NCBI GenBank assembly: GCA_001767955.1
Contig: MEMO01000021.1
Span: forward strand, 72,344 to 111,120
Direction: 5' to 3'
Length of the DNA stretch: 38,777 bases
Source of the DNA: Alphaproteobacteria bacterium RIFCSPLOWO2_01_FULL_40_26
GTDB taxonomy: Bacteria; Pseudomonadota; Alphaproteobacteria; Rickettsiales; UBA1997
The notes below the pieces were generated by a model, which ran no database searches, was not told the origin of the DNA, and saw only the letters and a program-made list of their open reading frames with translations. Below are positions 20,136 through 28,119 of the stretch, piece after piece; position 1 is the stretch's first letter, and each line of letters opens with the position of its first letter. The position numbers and the translations under genes are program-made.

Positions 20136-21031
20136 TGAGTTCAGAGCTTCCACAAAAAAAGTCAGATTTAATCAGATCTTCGGAAAGCGGTTTTTTGCAA
20201 TATTTGCACAAGATTCAGAAATTTCCCCTCCTCACTCAAGAAGAAGAAAAAGAATATGCCATCCGCTTTGCTGAAACTGGAGACAAAGAGGCGGCAAAAA
20301 TGCTTATTCAAAGCCATCTGCGTCTGGTGGCAAAAATGGCAGGAAAATATCGCAATTATGGCTTGCCGATGACTGATTTGGTTGCTGAAGGAAATCTTGG
20401 TTTGATTCACGCAGTAAAAAAATTTGATCCGCATAAAGGCTTTCGTTTTTCCACTTATGCCATGTGGTGGATTCGCGCATTTTTGCAGGATTACATTCTG
20501 CGTTCCTGGTCCTTGGTTAAAATCGGCACTACGGCGGCGCAAAAAAAACTTTTTTTCAATCTGCATAAAATCAAAAAAAAGCTTGGAATACACACCAGCG
20601 AAAATGCCATACCGCCAGAGCAAATCACACAAATTGCAGATAATCTGAATGTTTCGCCAAAGGAAGTGGTTGAAATGGATTCACGCCTTTCTCAAGGTGA
20701 TACTTCGCTTAACAAAATGATTGGCGATGAAGATGACAAGGAAATGGTCGATTTGATGGCATCAAAAGAAGAAAGTCAGGAGGAAATCGCCATCCGCAAT
20801 CAGGAAAAATCGCGCCAGCAATCACTCTTCAAAACCGCTTTTGAAACTTTGAATGATCGCGAAAAAGATATTTTGTTCAAACGCCAAATGTCGGAAGACG
20901 CGATGACACTGGAAGAATTAAGCCAGATTTACAAAGTCTCACGCGAGCGCATCAGACAAATCGAAGAAAATGCAATCAGAAAAATCAGGAAGGAAATCGC
21001 ACAAAAGATGAAAAAATGTTTACCGGAATAA
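20132..21031 (+). CDS. rpoH: Heat-shock sigma factor RpoH (sigma-32)
   Basis: A 299-residue sigma-70 family factor without region 1.1. HLRLVAKMAGKYRNYGLPMTDL and GNLGLIHAVKKFDP (region 2), STYAMWWIRAFLQDYIL (2.3-2.4), the RpoH box QKKLFFNL at 137-144, and the region 4 helix-turn-helix YKVSRERIRQIEENAIRKI are present. It directs RNA polymerase to heat-shock promoters. The start overlaps the prepilin stop (ATGA) and the 3' end overlaps ribE by 16 bp, so it may be made at a level tied to the operon. Confidence 0.96.
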   Translation: MMSSELPQKKSDLIRSSESGFLQYLHKIQKFPLLTQEEEKEYAIRFAETGDKEAAKMLIQSHLRLVAKMAGKYRNYGLPMTDLVAEGNLGLIHAVKKFDPHKGFRFSTYAMWWIRAFLQDYILRSWSLVKIGTTAAQKKLFFNLHKIKKKLGIHTSENAIPPEQITQIADNLNVSPKEVVEMDSRLSQGDTSLNKMIGDEDDKEMVDLMASKEESQEEIAIRNQEKSRQQSLFKTAFETLNDREKDILFKRQMSEDAMTLEELSQIYKVSRERIRQIEENAIRKIRKEIAQKMKKCLPE

Positions 21032-21594
21032 TCACTCATATCGGCAAAGTTGAAGAATTGAAATTCAATGATGCACTGCTAAAAATTTCTGTTGAAAAAA
21101 AAATTGATCGTAAGCTTGAAAAAGGCTGTTCTATTGCCTGCAATGGCATTTGTCTGACTCTGATTGCCAAAGAAAAATCCGGCAAAAAAACTTTTCTCTC
21201 TTTTCAGGCATCAGAAGAAACCCGCACTAAAACAACTTTGCAAAACTGGAAAAAAAACCAAAAAATAAATCTCGAATTTGCTCTACGAATTGGTGATGAA
21301 TTAGGCGGACATATGGTTTTGGGACATGTCGATGGAACCGCAAAAATCAGGACTATAAAGCCAATCAAAAATTCTTATGAATTCATTTTTGAAACCAGAT
21401 TTATGAAATTCATCGCCAAAAAAGGTTCAGTAGTGCTTGATGGCGTTTCTCTTACTGTGAACGAAACTGGAAAAAATTTTTTCAGCGTAAATATCATCAA
21501 ACACACTATGACCAACACCACTTTTCAAAATATGAAAATCGGCGATCTGGTTAATCTGGAAATTGATCCGATTGCGCGTTACTGGCTGAAATGA
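21016..21594 (+). CDS. ribE: Riboflavin synthase alpha chain
   Basis: A 192-residue protein with the invariant start MFTGII and two lumazine-binding repeats: first repeat through CNGICLTL, second with GDELGGHMVLGHVDG and LDGVSLTVNE. It dismutates two 6,7-dimethyl-8-ribityllumazines to riboflavin. The ATG lies inside rpoH and its stop overlaps the pabB ATG (ATGA). Other rib genes are not seen here. Confidence 0.96.
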   Translation: MFTGIITHIGKVEELKFNDALLKISVEKKIDRKLEKGCSIACNGICLTLIAKEKSGKKTFLSFQASEETRTKTTLQNWKKNQKINLEFALRIGDELGGHMVLGHVDGTAKIRTIKPIKNSYEFIFETRFMKFIAKKGSVVLDGVSLTVNETGKNFFSVNIIKHTMTNTTFQNMKIGDLVNLEIDPIARYWLK

Positions 21595-22907
21595 AGTTAG
21601 CGTGGCAAAATCCTCTGCATTTGGCTCAAAAAATTGCCGATAGCTACAACGAAGACTGGGTTTTTTTATATTCAGGACTGCATAAAAAAATTAAAAATTC
21701 GACTTCCTACATCGCACTTTTTCCGCGAGAAAAAATCATTTGCGATAATTTCAAAACCGCAGAAGCAAAAATAAAAAACGGCAAAGAAAAGTGGTTTGGA
21801 TACTTGTCATATGAGGTTGCACACGATTTTGAGAAATTGCCAAAAACCAAAAAATCCTTCATCAATCTGCCAAAAATCCATCTGATAAATTTTTCCCTGA
21901 TTCTTGAATTTGATCATGACAAAAAAATTCTTACCGCAATTTGTGATGATAAAAAGATCCTGAAACAAGTTCAGGATGACGAAGCACGAAGCACGAAGCA
22001 CGAAGCACGAAAATGTCATCCTGAACTTGTTTTGGGATCTATCAAAAATATTTACTCCAACTTCACCGACAAATCATATCTTAAAACCATCGCCAATATT
22101 AGAGAAATGATCGCAAAAGGTGATTTTTATCAAACCAATTTAACCCGAAAATTTTTTGGTGAATTTACGCAGAAACAAAATCAGCAATCTTCATTTCAAC
22201 TCTTTACCGATTTAGTAAAATCAAGCCCCGCCAATTATTCATCTTTTTTAAGACTGGATAAAAATTTTATTGTTTCCTCAAGTCCGGAATTATTTTTGGA
22301 GATTAAAAACGGCAGAATTATTTCACGTCCGGTTAAGGGCACAATGCCGCGTTCTGCAAATGCAAAAGAAGATCATAAAAATAAATTGGCATTAAAAAAT
22401 TCTGCCAAAGAACGTGCTGAAAATTTGATGATTGTTGATTTGGTCAGAAATGATTTATCCAGAATTTGTAAGGCCGGAAGCGTCGCGGTGAAAAAACTTT
22501 TTACCATCACAAGCTACAAAAATATTCACCACATGTCTTCTGAAATTCATGGAATATTGAACAAAAACTCTTCAACCATTGATGCAATCAAAGCTACATT
22601 TCCCGCGGGATCAATGACTGGAGCGCCGAAGATAAAAGCAATGGAGATAGCGGCAAAAAAAGAAAAAATGGATCGCGGAATTTACAGCGGATGTATCGGA
22701 TTTTTGGACGGGACGAGTAAGGCAAATTTATCTGTGGTAATCAGAACTCTAATTTTGCAGGGGAAAAAATTTGAATTTCAAACTGGCGGGGCGATCACTT
22801 TTAACTCTGACTCACAGGCAGAACTGCTGGAAATATTCAGCAAGGCAAAAGCAATTATAAAAGCACTGGACGCTACTTCTTTTCTTCAGTTTTCGCAGCA
22901 GAAGTAG
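21591..22907 (+). CDS. pabB: Aminodeoxychorismate synthase component I with in-frame repeat insertion
   Basis: A 438-residue chorismate-utilising enzyme that makes 4-amino-4-deoxychorismate for folate with a glutaminase partner. GDFYQTNLTR, ISRPVKGTMPRS (PIKGT-type motif near residue 249), MIVDLVRNDLSRI, FPAGSMTGAPKIKAME and the closing FQTGGAI support PabB. Anthranilate synthase is the close alternative, but trpE is separate at 28109 and the KGT motif favours PabB. Residues 122-150 come from an 84-bp repeat (21956-22039) inserted in frame in the N-terminal domain. The 3' end overlaps the convergent rplY by 35 bp. Confidence 0.92.
   Translation: MKLAWQNPLHLAQKIADSYNEDWVFLYSGLHKKIKNSTSYIALFPREKIICDNFKTAEAKIKNGKEKWFGYLSYEVAHDFEKLPKTKKSFINLPKIHLINFSLILEFDHDKKILTAICDDKKILKQVQDDEARSTKHEARKCHPELVLGSIKNIYSNFTDKSYLKTIANIREMIAKGDFYQTNLTRKFFGEFTQKQNQQSSFQLFTDLVKSSPANYSSFLRLDKNFIVSSSPELFLEIKNGRIISRPVKGTMPRSANAKEDHKNKLALKNSAKERAENLMIVDLVRNDLSRICKAGSVAVKKLFTITSYKNIHHMSSEIHGILNKNSSTIDAIKATFPAGSMTGAPKIKAMEIAAKKEKMDRGIYSGCIGFLDGTSKANLSVVIRTLILQGKKFEFQTGGAITFNSDSQAELLEIFSKAKAIIKALDATSFLQFSQQK
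21956..22039. repeat. Paired-hairpin repeat with heptamers inserted in frame within pabB
   Basis: 84 bp, exactly 28 codons. The left hairpin pairs ATCCTGAA with TTCAGGAT around ACAAG; the right hairpin is inverted with loop CTTGT and two stem mismatches. Between them are four acgaagc heptamers (21979-22006). Outer ends GATCC and GGATC correspond to GACCC and GGGTC of the ldcA insertion. Confidence 0.87.
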
Positions 22908-23550
22908 TAGTTGTTGCAGCGGCATCAGGAGTTGCGCCGGCAGCTGTTGCTGGCGCTGCGGCGGCTGCTTCAGCGGCTTTTTCTTCTTCAGACTTTCCGC
23001 GGCCGATAATGCTTCCGATCAGGAAATTGTCTTTTCTTACCAATTGCACACCAGCGGGAAAATTTAAATCTTTGGTTCTGATTTTGCTGCCAAGATGAAG
23101 AGCGCCAATATCAACTTCAACTTTTTCTGGAATCGCTTTTTCGGAATCGCAAACAACCTCAACCTTACGTAAAACTACGTGAAGAAACCCGCCCTTTTTA
23201 ATCCCGGGAGATTTGTCCTGATTTGTGAAAACCAATTTCGGTTTAGCGCGAATGATTTTGGTTTCTTCGCAATTAAGAAAATCAATATGAACCGGACGAT
23301 CCGTGACTGGATCAAGCTCAATTTTATGAGCAATTACTTTGGTTTTTTTGCCGGCATATTCTAGCTCAATAATGGTGGTTAAAATGCCACCTTTGAAATA
23401 TTCATGCTCAAAATCATGGGAAGAAATGGCCAAATTGATATTGCCATTTTTAGAATAAATGATGACAGGAATATTGCCGGATTTTCTTAATTTTTTGGCA
23501 GAAGAAGAGCCAAGAATTTCTCTTTTTTCTGCTTTTAGAGTGATAGACAT
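22873..23550 (-). CDS. rplY: 50S ribosomal protein L25 (CTC type)
   Basis: A 225-residue L25/CTC protein: the N-terminal 5S rRNA-binding domain (LKAEKREILGSSSAKKLRKSG near the start) followed by the TL5 C-terminal domain and a low-complexity Ala/Thr tail from about 185 (EEKAAEAAAAAP..). It binds 5S rRNA in the central protuberance. The tail is longer than the folded domain requires and overlaps pabB convergently. No Shine-Dalgarno sequence is evident; a promoter of the shared class lies at 23578-23613. Confidence 0.95.
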   Translation of the reverse strand: MSITLKAEKREILGSSSAKKLRKSGNIPVIIYSKNGNINLAISSHDFEHEYFKGGILTTIIELEYAGKKTKVIAHKIELDPVTDRPVHIDFLNCEETKIIRAKPKLVFTNQDKSPGIKKGGFLHVVLRKVEVVCDSEKAIPEKVEVDIGALHLGSKIRTKDLNFPAGVQLVRKDNFLIGSIIGRGKSEEEKAAEAAAAAPATAAGATPDAAATTTTSAAKTEEKK

Positions 23551-23577
23551 GGAGGAAAAATTATGACTTAAAAACGA

Positions 23578-23613
23578 GGCGCGGCAAGCTATTTACGGGT
23601 GGAAAAGAATCAA
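23578..23613 (-). promoter_or_regulatory. Candidate rplY promoter
   Basis: On the minus strand: TTGATT (23608-23613), 16 bp, TAGCTT (23586-23591), then GCCGCGCC (23578-23585), 27 bp before the rplY ATG. The -10 and block are identical to those of gcvPA. Confidence 0.65.
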
Positions 23614-23626
23614 GTTAAAGTTTTGC

Positions 23627-23789
23627 TAGGCACTGTTAACTAATTATTTTTTTCGGGATTTTTCGCAAATTTTTAGCGACTTTTTTAAAAAATTTCGCCG
23701 CTGTATTAACATACTGCAAGAAATTTTTTGAAAAAATGAGCAAAAATTTGCGGAAAAGCACGGGGAAAATAGTTAGTTAACAGTGCCTA
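23627..23789. mobile_element. Short-type palindromic MITE (163 bp) at the end of bcp
   Basis: Starts TAGGCACTGTTAACTAA and ends with the complement, with TA at both ends. The inner arms and gctgtat..catactgc core match the copies at 11669 and 37416, but the outer ends differ. It encodes the last residues (GTVN) and the stop of bcp. Confidence 0.82.
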
Positions 23790-24240
23790 ACGCTTCAAGC
23801 ACTTCTTCAACATGACCATTCACTTTTACCGAGCGCCAAATCTGTGAAATTTTTCCCATTTTATCTATGAGAAAAGTGCTGCGATCAATGCCGAGATATT
23901 TTTTGCCAAACATCGATTTCTGCCTGATAACGCCATAATCCTCGCACACTTCGCCTTGTTCATCGCAAAGCAGATTGAATGCCAGATCATATTTTGAAAT
24001 AAAGCGACAATGGCTGGCCATATCGTCTTTTGAAACTCCCAAAACTACACAATCAAATTTCTCAAATTCCTTGATTTTTTTAGTAAAATCTTGCGCTTCA
24101 ATGGTGCAGCCCGGAGTGTCATCTTTGGGATAAAAATATAAAACAACATTTTTTCCCTTGAGTTCTAAAAGTGCGATTTCATTGCCTTCATCACTCTTAA
24201 GAGCGAACAGGGGAGCAGATTGTCCAATTTCCAATTTCAT
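23773..24240 (-). CDS. bcp: Thioredoxin-dependent peroxiredoxin (Bcp/PrxQ)
   Basis: A 155-residue PrxQ-type peroxidase. YFYPKDDTPGCTIEAQDF has the peroxidatic Cys45 in the TxxC context, and RSTFLIDKMGKI is the conserved Arg region. The PrxQ resolving Cys five residues on is absent here (E at 50), suggesting a 1-Cys-like mechanism. It reduces peroxides in the cytoplasm. The start overlaps the trcR stop, forming a trcR-bcp unit. The C-terminus ends inside a MITE. Confidence 0.93.
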   Translation of the reverse strand: MKLEIGQSAPLFALKSDEGNEIALLELKGKNVVLYFYPKDDTPGCTIEAQDFTKKIKEFEKFDCVVLGVSKDDMASHCRFISKYDLAFNLLCDEQGEVCEDYGVIRQKSMFGKKYLGIDRSTFLIDKMGKISQIWRSVKVNGHVEEVLEALGTVN

Positions 24241-24803
24241 GATTTTTTGATCTTCTTTTTTTGCTCAACTTCAACAGAGCTAACCTGTATCTGTGAAATC
24301 ACATCGTTAAACTGTGATTGGCTGCAAAGGCCAAGCAAAACCACATCGCGCGGCTTAATGTTTTTCATGTTCCAATGGGTACGATTTCTGATGGAATCAA
24401 TCATTTTGTCAGTAGTGCCAACCAGTTTTTTGATTTGGGAATTGGTAATTTCAGGATAATATTTAAGCAGATAGGAAATGCCGTCCGGCTTGTCCTGGCG
24501 GCGAGCAATCGGAGTATATTTTGATACTTTGCCGCCTGTTTTAACCGGACTCGCAGAGCTTCTATTCAAAGTCAAAAGTGCATTTTGGTCTTTTTCACAA
24601 CGAGTAATTTCTTCATGGATTAATTGTCCGGACAAAATCGGGCTTTGTCCGATAATGCCAGTTGCAACATCGCCATCGGCAATACCCTGAACTTCAAGCT
24701 CGTGAAGCCCGCAAAATTGCGCGATTTGATGAAATGTCAGAGAGGTATTTTCAACCAGCCAAACGGCGGTTGCTTTACGCATAAGAGGTAATTCCTGTGT
24801 CAT
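24237..24803 (-). CDS. trcR: TrcR/DUF1013 cell-cycle transcriptional regulator
   Basis: A 188-residue DUF1013 protein, a family confined largely to alphaproteobacteria and named TrcR in Caulobacter-type annotation. MRKATAVWLVENTSLTFHQIAQFCGLHELEVQGIADGD is a helix-turn-helix-like opening; a second one lies around YYPEITNSQIKKLVGTTDKMIDSIRNRTHWN. It is probably a DNA-binding regulator. It heads trcR-bcp, preceded by a candidate promoter at 24844-24879. Confidence 0.88.
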   Translation of the reverse strand: MTQELPLMRKATAVWLVENTSLTFHQIAQFCGLHELEVQGIADGDVATGIIGQSPILSGQLIHEEITRCEKDQNALLTLNRSSASPVKTGGKVSKYTPIARRQDKPDGISYLLKYYPEITNSQIKKLVGTTDKMIDSIRNRTHWNMKNIKPRDVVLLGLCSQSQFNDVISQIQVSSVEVEQKKKIKKS

Positions 24804-24843
24804 GTTAGCGTGTCATTTTAGCAAATTAAAAACGGAAAAAAGA

Positions 24844-24879
24844 GGCGCGCACATTTAGGCAGCATCACCTTAAAAGCAA
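24844..24879 (-). promoter_or_regulatory. Candidate trcR-bcp promoter
   Basis: On the minus strand: TTGCTT (24874-24879), 16 bp, TAAATG (24852-24857), then TGCGCGCC (24844-24851), about 40 bp before the trcR ATG. The -35 is identical to that of tuf. Confidence 0.6.
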
Positions 24880-24891
24880 CTAAACTTTACC

Positions 24892-26133
24892 TTATTTTTT
24901 ATCCAAACCATAAGCATCGTGCAAACTTCTGACGGCTAATTCTCCATATTCCTTTGCAATCAAAACTGAAACTTTAATTTCGGAAGTCGAGATGAGTAAA
25001 ATGTTGATACCTTTAGAAGCTAAAGTTTTGAACATGATATGCGCAACACCGCAGTGGCTGGCCATACCAACGCCGATTACTGAAATTTTGGCGATGTTAT
25101 CATCAATTGCGATATGATCATATTTCACCTCGTCTTTGACTGATTCGATAGCAATTTTAGCGCGCTCCAAATCGTCTCTTCCGACAGTGAAAGTGATATC
25201 GATGAATTTGCCATCCTGGCTGATATTTTGCACAATCATGTCGACATTGACTTCCTTCTCCGACAAAGCACCAAAAATGGCGGCAGAAACTCCGGGATGA
25301 TCCGGCATTTTAACCAGAGTAACATGAACTTCATTTTTGGCATAGCTGATGCCGGTGATCATTCTGCGTTCCATAATTTCCTCATTATTGTTGATCAAAA
25401 TTGTTCCTGAATTGTCATTAACTTCTTCGAAAGTTGATAAAACGCGCACACGCACATTATGCGCCATAGCCATAGCAACTGATCGCGTCTGCAACACTTT
25501 CGAACCGCTATAGGCCATTTCCAACATTTCTTCATAGGTGATTTTTTTTAGACGTCTGGCTTTTTCAGTGATGCGTGGATCGGTTGTGTAAACACCGTTA
25601 ACATCGGTGTAAATATCGCATAAATCAGCTTTTACTGCCGCGGCAATTGCAACGGCAGAAGTGTCAGAACCGCCACGTCCCAGAGTAGTAATACGATTTG
25701 ATTTTTCATGAATTCCCTGAAATCCGGCAATCACAACCACGTCAAACTCTTCCAAAATTTGCAGCAATTTTTCGCCGTCGATTTCTTCAATTCGTGCTTT
25801 GCTTGCCACATCGTCGGTTTTAAGCGGAATTTGCCAACCAAGAAACGATCTGGCCTTATATCCCATTGACTGCAATTCAAGCGCAAGCAAGCCACAAGTC
25901 ACCTGCTCGCCGGTTGCAACAACTGAATCATACTCGATTAACGCCTCATCAGAAGTAAGAGATGAAACCTGATTGCAATAGTTAACTAGCTGGTTGGTAA
26001 CTCCAGACATTGCCGAAACTACAACTATGACTTTATTTTTTTTGTCAAGCTCGGCTCTGACTTTGTGTGCAACATTTTTAATGCGCGGGATATCGCCAAC
26101 TGAAGTCCCGCCAAATTTTTGAACGATTAACAT
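24892..26133 (-). CDS. lysC: Aspartate kinase
   Basis: A 413-residue aspartokinase of the short, monofunctional type. VQKFGGTSVGD at the start, VSAMSGVTNQL, GRGGSDTSAVAIAAA and DIYTDVNGVYTTDPRI form the kinase domain; two ACT domains follow from about 265, the usual site of feedback by lysine or threonine. It makes aspartyl phosphate for lysine, diaminopimelate, methionine and threonine. Its start faces ppiD across an 87-bp gap filled by an inverted heptamer array. Confidence 0.97.
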   Translation of the reverse strand: MLIVQKFGGTSVGDIPRIKNVAHKVRAELDKKNKVIVVVSAMSGVTNQLVNYCNQVSSLTSDEALIEYDSVVATGEQVTCGLLALELQSMGYKARSFLGWQIPLKTDDVASKARIEEIDGEKLLQILEEFDVVVIAGFQGIHEKSNRITTLGRGGSDTSAVAIAAAVKADLCDIYTDVNGVYTTDPRITEKARRLKKITYEEMLEMAYSGSKVLQTRSVAMAMAHNVRVRVLSTFEEVNDNSGTILINNNEEIMERRMITGISYAKNEVHVTLVKMPDHPGVSAAIFGALSEKEVNVDMIVQNISQDGKFIDITFTVGRDDLERAKIAIESVKDEVKYDHIAIDDNIAKISVIGVGMASHCGVAHIMFKTLASKGINILLISTSEIKVSVLIAKEYGELAVRSLHDAYGLDKK

Positions 26134-26140
26134 TTAAATT

Positions 26141-26215
26141 ATTTACGATTTACGATTTACGATTTACGATTTGTCCACAACCTAAAAATTAAATCGTAAA
26201 TCGTAAATCGTAAAT
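26141..26215. repeat. Inverted heptamer arrays between lysC and ppiD
   Basis: Four atttacg units (26141-26168) and, after a short spacer containing tccacaacctaaaa, three aaatcgt units plus aaat (26191-26215). The arms are perfect complements over 25 bp, so the region can form a long hairpin. It fills the divergent lysC/ppiD promoter region. On one strand each unit is ACGATTT. Confidence 0.88.
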
Positions 26216-26220
26216 TTTAC

Positions 26221-28119
26221 ATGCAATTATTTCGTAAACTTGCCGGCAATATTCTTTTCAAAATTATTCTCGCTTTTGTCGCTGTTAGCTTTGTCTTGTT
26301 TGGCGTCAGCGATTTTATTTTGGGCAGCCCAAATTCATGGGTAGCAAAAATCGGCGATACAACAATCAGCTACAATGCCTTCAATAAAGCGGTAAAATCT
26401 GATCGCGACATCATAGCATCTTCGGCAAAAAGTGAAGAGGCTATGAAATATCTGGAATCAGAACGTTTCAAATCAGAAGTTCTCGGCCGGTTAGTTAACA
26501 AAATCATGATTGAAAAAATCACTGATGATCTCGGCATTGTTTCCGACCGAAAAATCATCCTCGAAAACATAGCCAAAGATCAAAGCTTCAAAAATGAAGC
26601 CGGAAAATTCGATCATGCCAGATTCAAAGATTTTCTGAAAAAAAACGGTATCAATGAAGAAAGATATGTCAGTGAAATCGCTACTGAAACTAGCGCACAA
26701 ATGACATTGCAAAGCCTTGCCATGGCTGCACCTATGAACAATTCTTCAATTCTTGCGGCAGAAAATTTCAAACAGGAAAAACGCATCGCTGATATCATAA
26801 CCATTTCACAAAAAAATATCAGACAACCTGCGCAACCAAACCAGGAAGAGCTGGAAAAATTCTTTGCCGAAAACAGGCAGCAATATGCTTTGCCGGAGAT
26901 GCGCAAAATTTCTTATTTGCATTTTTCCAAGAAAGATTTTTCCAAAGATTTCCAGATTTCCAATCAGGAAATTTTGGCCGAATATGAAAAAAATAAAGAT
27001 CAGTTTGTCAGTCCCGAAAGCAGAAATTTCTATCATCTGCTTTTTGAAAAAGAGAATGAGGCAAAGGAATTTTTAAACAAATTCGATACTTCGGCAAGCA
27101 AGTCAAAAAGCGAGTTTGCGCAGCTGGCAAAAGAACTGCAAAAAAAGAATTTAAAGGAAATCGAGCTAACTAAAATCACACAGAAAGATCTGATTCCGCA
27201 ACTCGCAGATCAAGTTTTTCAACTGGCAATAAATGAAAATAGCGAAGTTTTGCAAAGTCCTCTTGGTTTTCATATTTTCTTTCTAACCGAAATAAAACCA
27301 TCGCATCCTTTGCCATTTGCGGAAGTCAAAGATGCGATAAAACAACAGCTGGCGCAAAATCGTGATGACAAAGTTTTGCAGGAAAAAATTTCAGCAATTG
27401 ATGACGCACTTCTGACTTCAAATTCACTTTCGGAAGTAGCAAAAAAATTTAATCTGAAAACGCCGCAATCAGTTACAATCGATCTTGGCGGAGAACAAAA
27501 CCAAATCAAATCTTTCGACAATTTTGCGCAAAACGCCTTTGCTTTACAAACAAATCAAACTTCCAAAATTTTCTACGCCAAAAATTCCGATGGGTTTTAC
27601 GCGCTAAAAGTGGACGAAATTTTTCCAGCGCATGAAAGAAATCTTGATGAAGTCAAAACGCAACTTGTGCAGAATTTTATTCAAAACAAAAAAATGGAAG
27701 CGGTTGCGGAATTGGCAAAAAAAGTTGGGGATGAGATAAAACAGAATCCAGATTCTGCTGCACAAATCGCAGCAAAATATCGTCTGTTATTTGAAAAAAA
27801 TCACGAATTTCCACGTCAATTTTATGTTGCATTTCAAGGCCGCCAATTGGCGTTTCAGAGCAAACTTTTACAAAATCTTTTCAATCTGAAAATCGGCCAG
27901 ACAACCTCTGCTTTATCAGAAAAAGATGGTGAATTTAAAATCGGAATTCTGCGTCAGATTAAAGAAACGAATGTCAATTCATCGCAATTTGCTGAAGCAC
28001 AAAAACAGGCAGAAGAAAATTTTAAAAATGAGGTGATGCAGGAATATAATTCCTATCTGCTCAAAAAATTTCCGGTGAAAGTGAATGAAAAAATTATCGG
28101 TAAGAAAGATGAATCTTAA
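26221..28119 (+). CDS. ppiD: PpiD/SurA-type periplasmic folding factor (parvulin)
   Basis: A 632-residue protein with an N-terminal membrane anchor (about 12-34, ILFKIILAFVAVSFVLFGVSDFIL), a SurA_N-like chaperone region, a parvulin-type domain around 225-345 with LQSPLGFHIFFLTEI, and a long helical C-terminal part. PpiD assists folding of proteins leaving the Sec channel. The parvulin domain is divergent, so chaperone function is safer than isomerase activity. It is followed by trpE, whose start lies within its 3' end. Confidence 0.9.
   Translation: MQLFRKLAGNILFKIILAFVAVSFVLFGVSDFILGSPNSWVAKIGDTTISYNAFNKAVKSDRDIIASSAKSEEAMKYLESERFKSEVLGRLVNKIMIEKITDDLGIVSDRKIILENIAKDQSFKNEAGKFDHARFKDFLKKNGINEERYVSEIATETSAQMTLQSLAMAAPMNNSSILAAENFKQEKRIADIITISQKNIRQPAQPNQEELEKFFAENRQQYALPEMRKISYLHFSKKDFSKDFQISNQEILAEYEKNKDQFVSPESRNFYHLLFEKENEAKEFLNKFDTSASKSKSEFAQLAKELQKKNLKEIELTKITQKDLIPQLADQVFQLAINENSEVLQSPLGFHIFFLTEIKPSHPLPFAEVKDAIKQQLAQNRDDKVLQEKISAIDDALLTSNSLSEVAKKFNLKTPQSVTIDLGGEQNQIKSFDNFAQNAFALQTNQTSKIFYAKNSDGFYALKVDEIFPAHERNLDEVKTQLVQNFIQNKKMEAVAELAKKVGDEIKQNPDSAAQIAAKYRLLFEKNHEFPRQFYVAFQGRQLAFQSKLLQNLFNLKIGQTTSALSEKDGEFKIGILRQIKETNVNSSQFAEAQKQAEENFKNEVMQEYNSYLLKKFPVKVNEKIIGKKDES

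Noticed and set aside
26141-26215. Replication origin iterons or DnaA boxes
   Set aside because: Units resemble iterons, but no DnaA box TTATCCACA, AT-rich unwinding element or rep/dnaA gene accompanies them.
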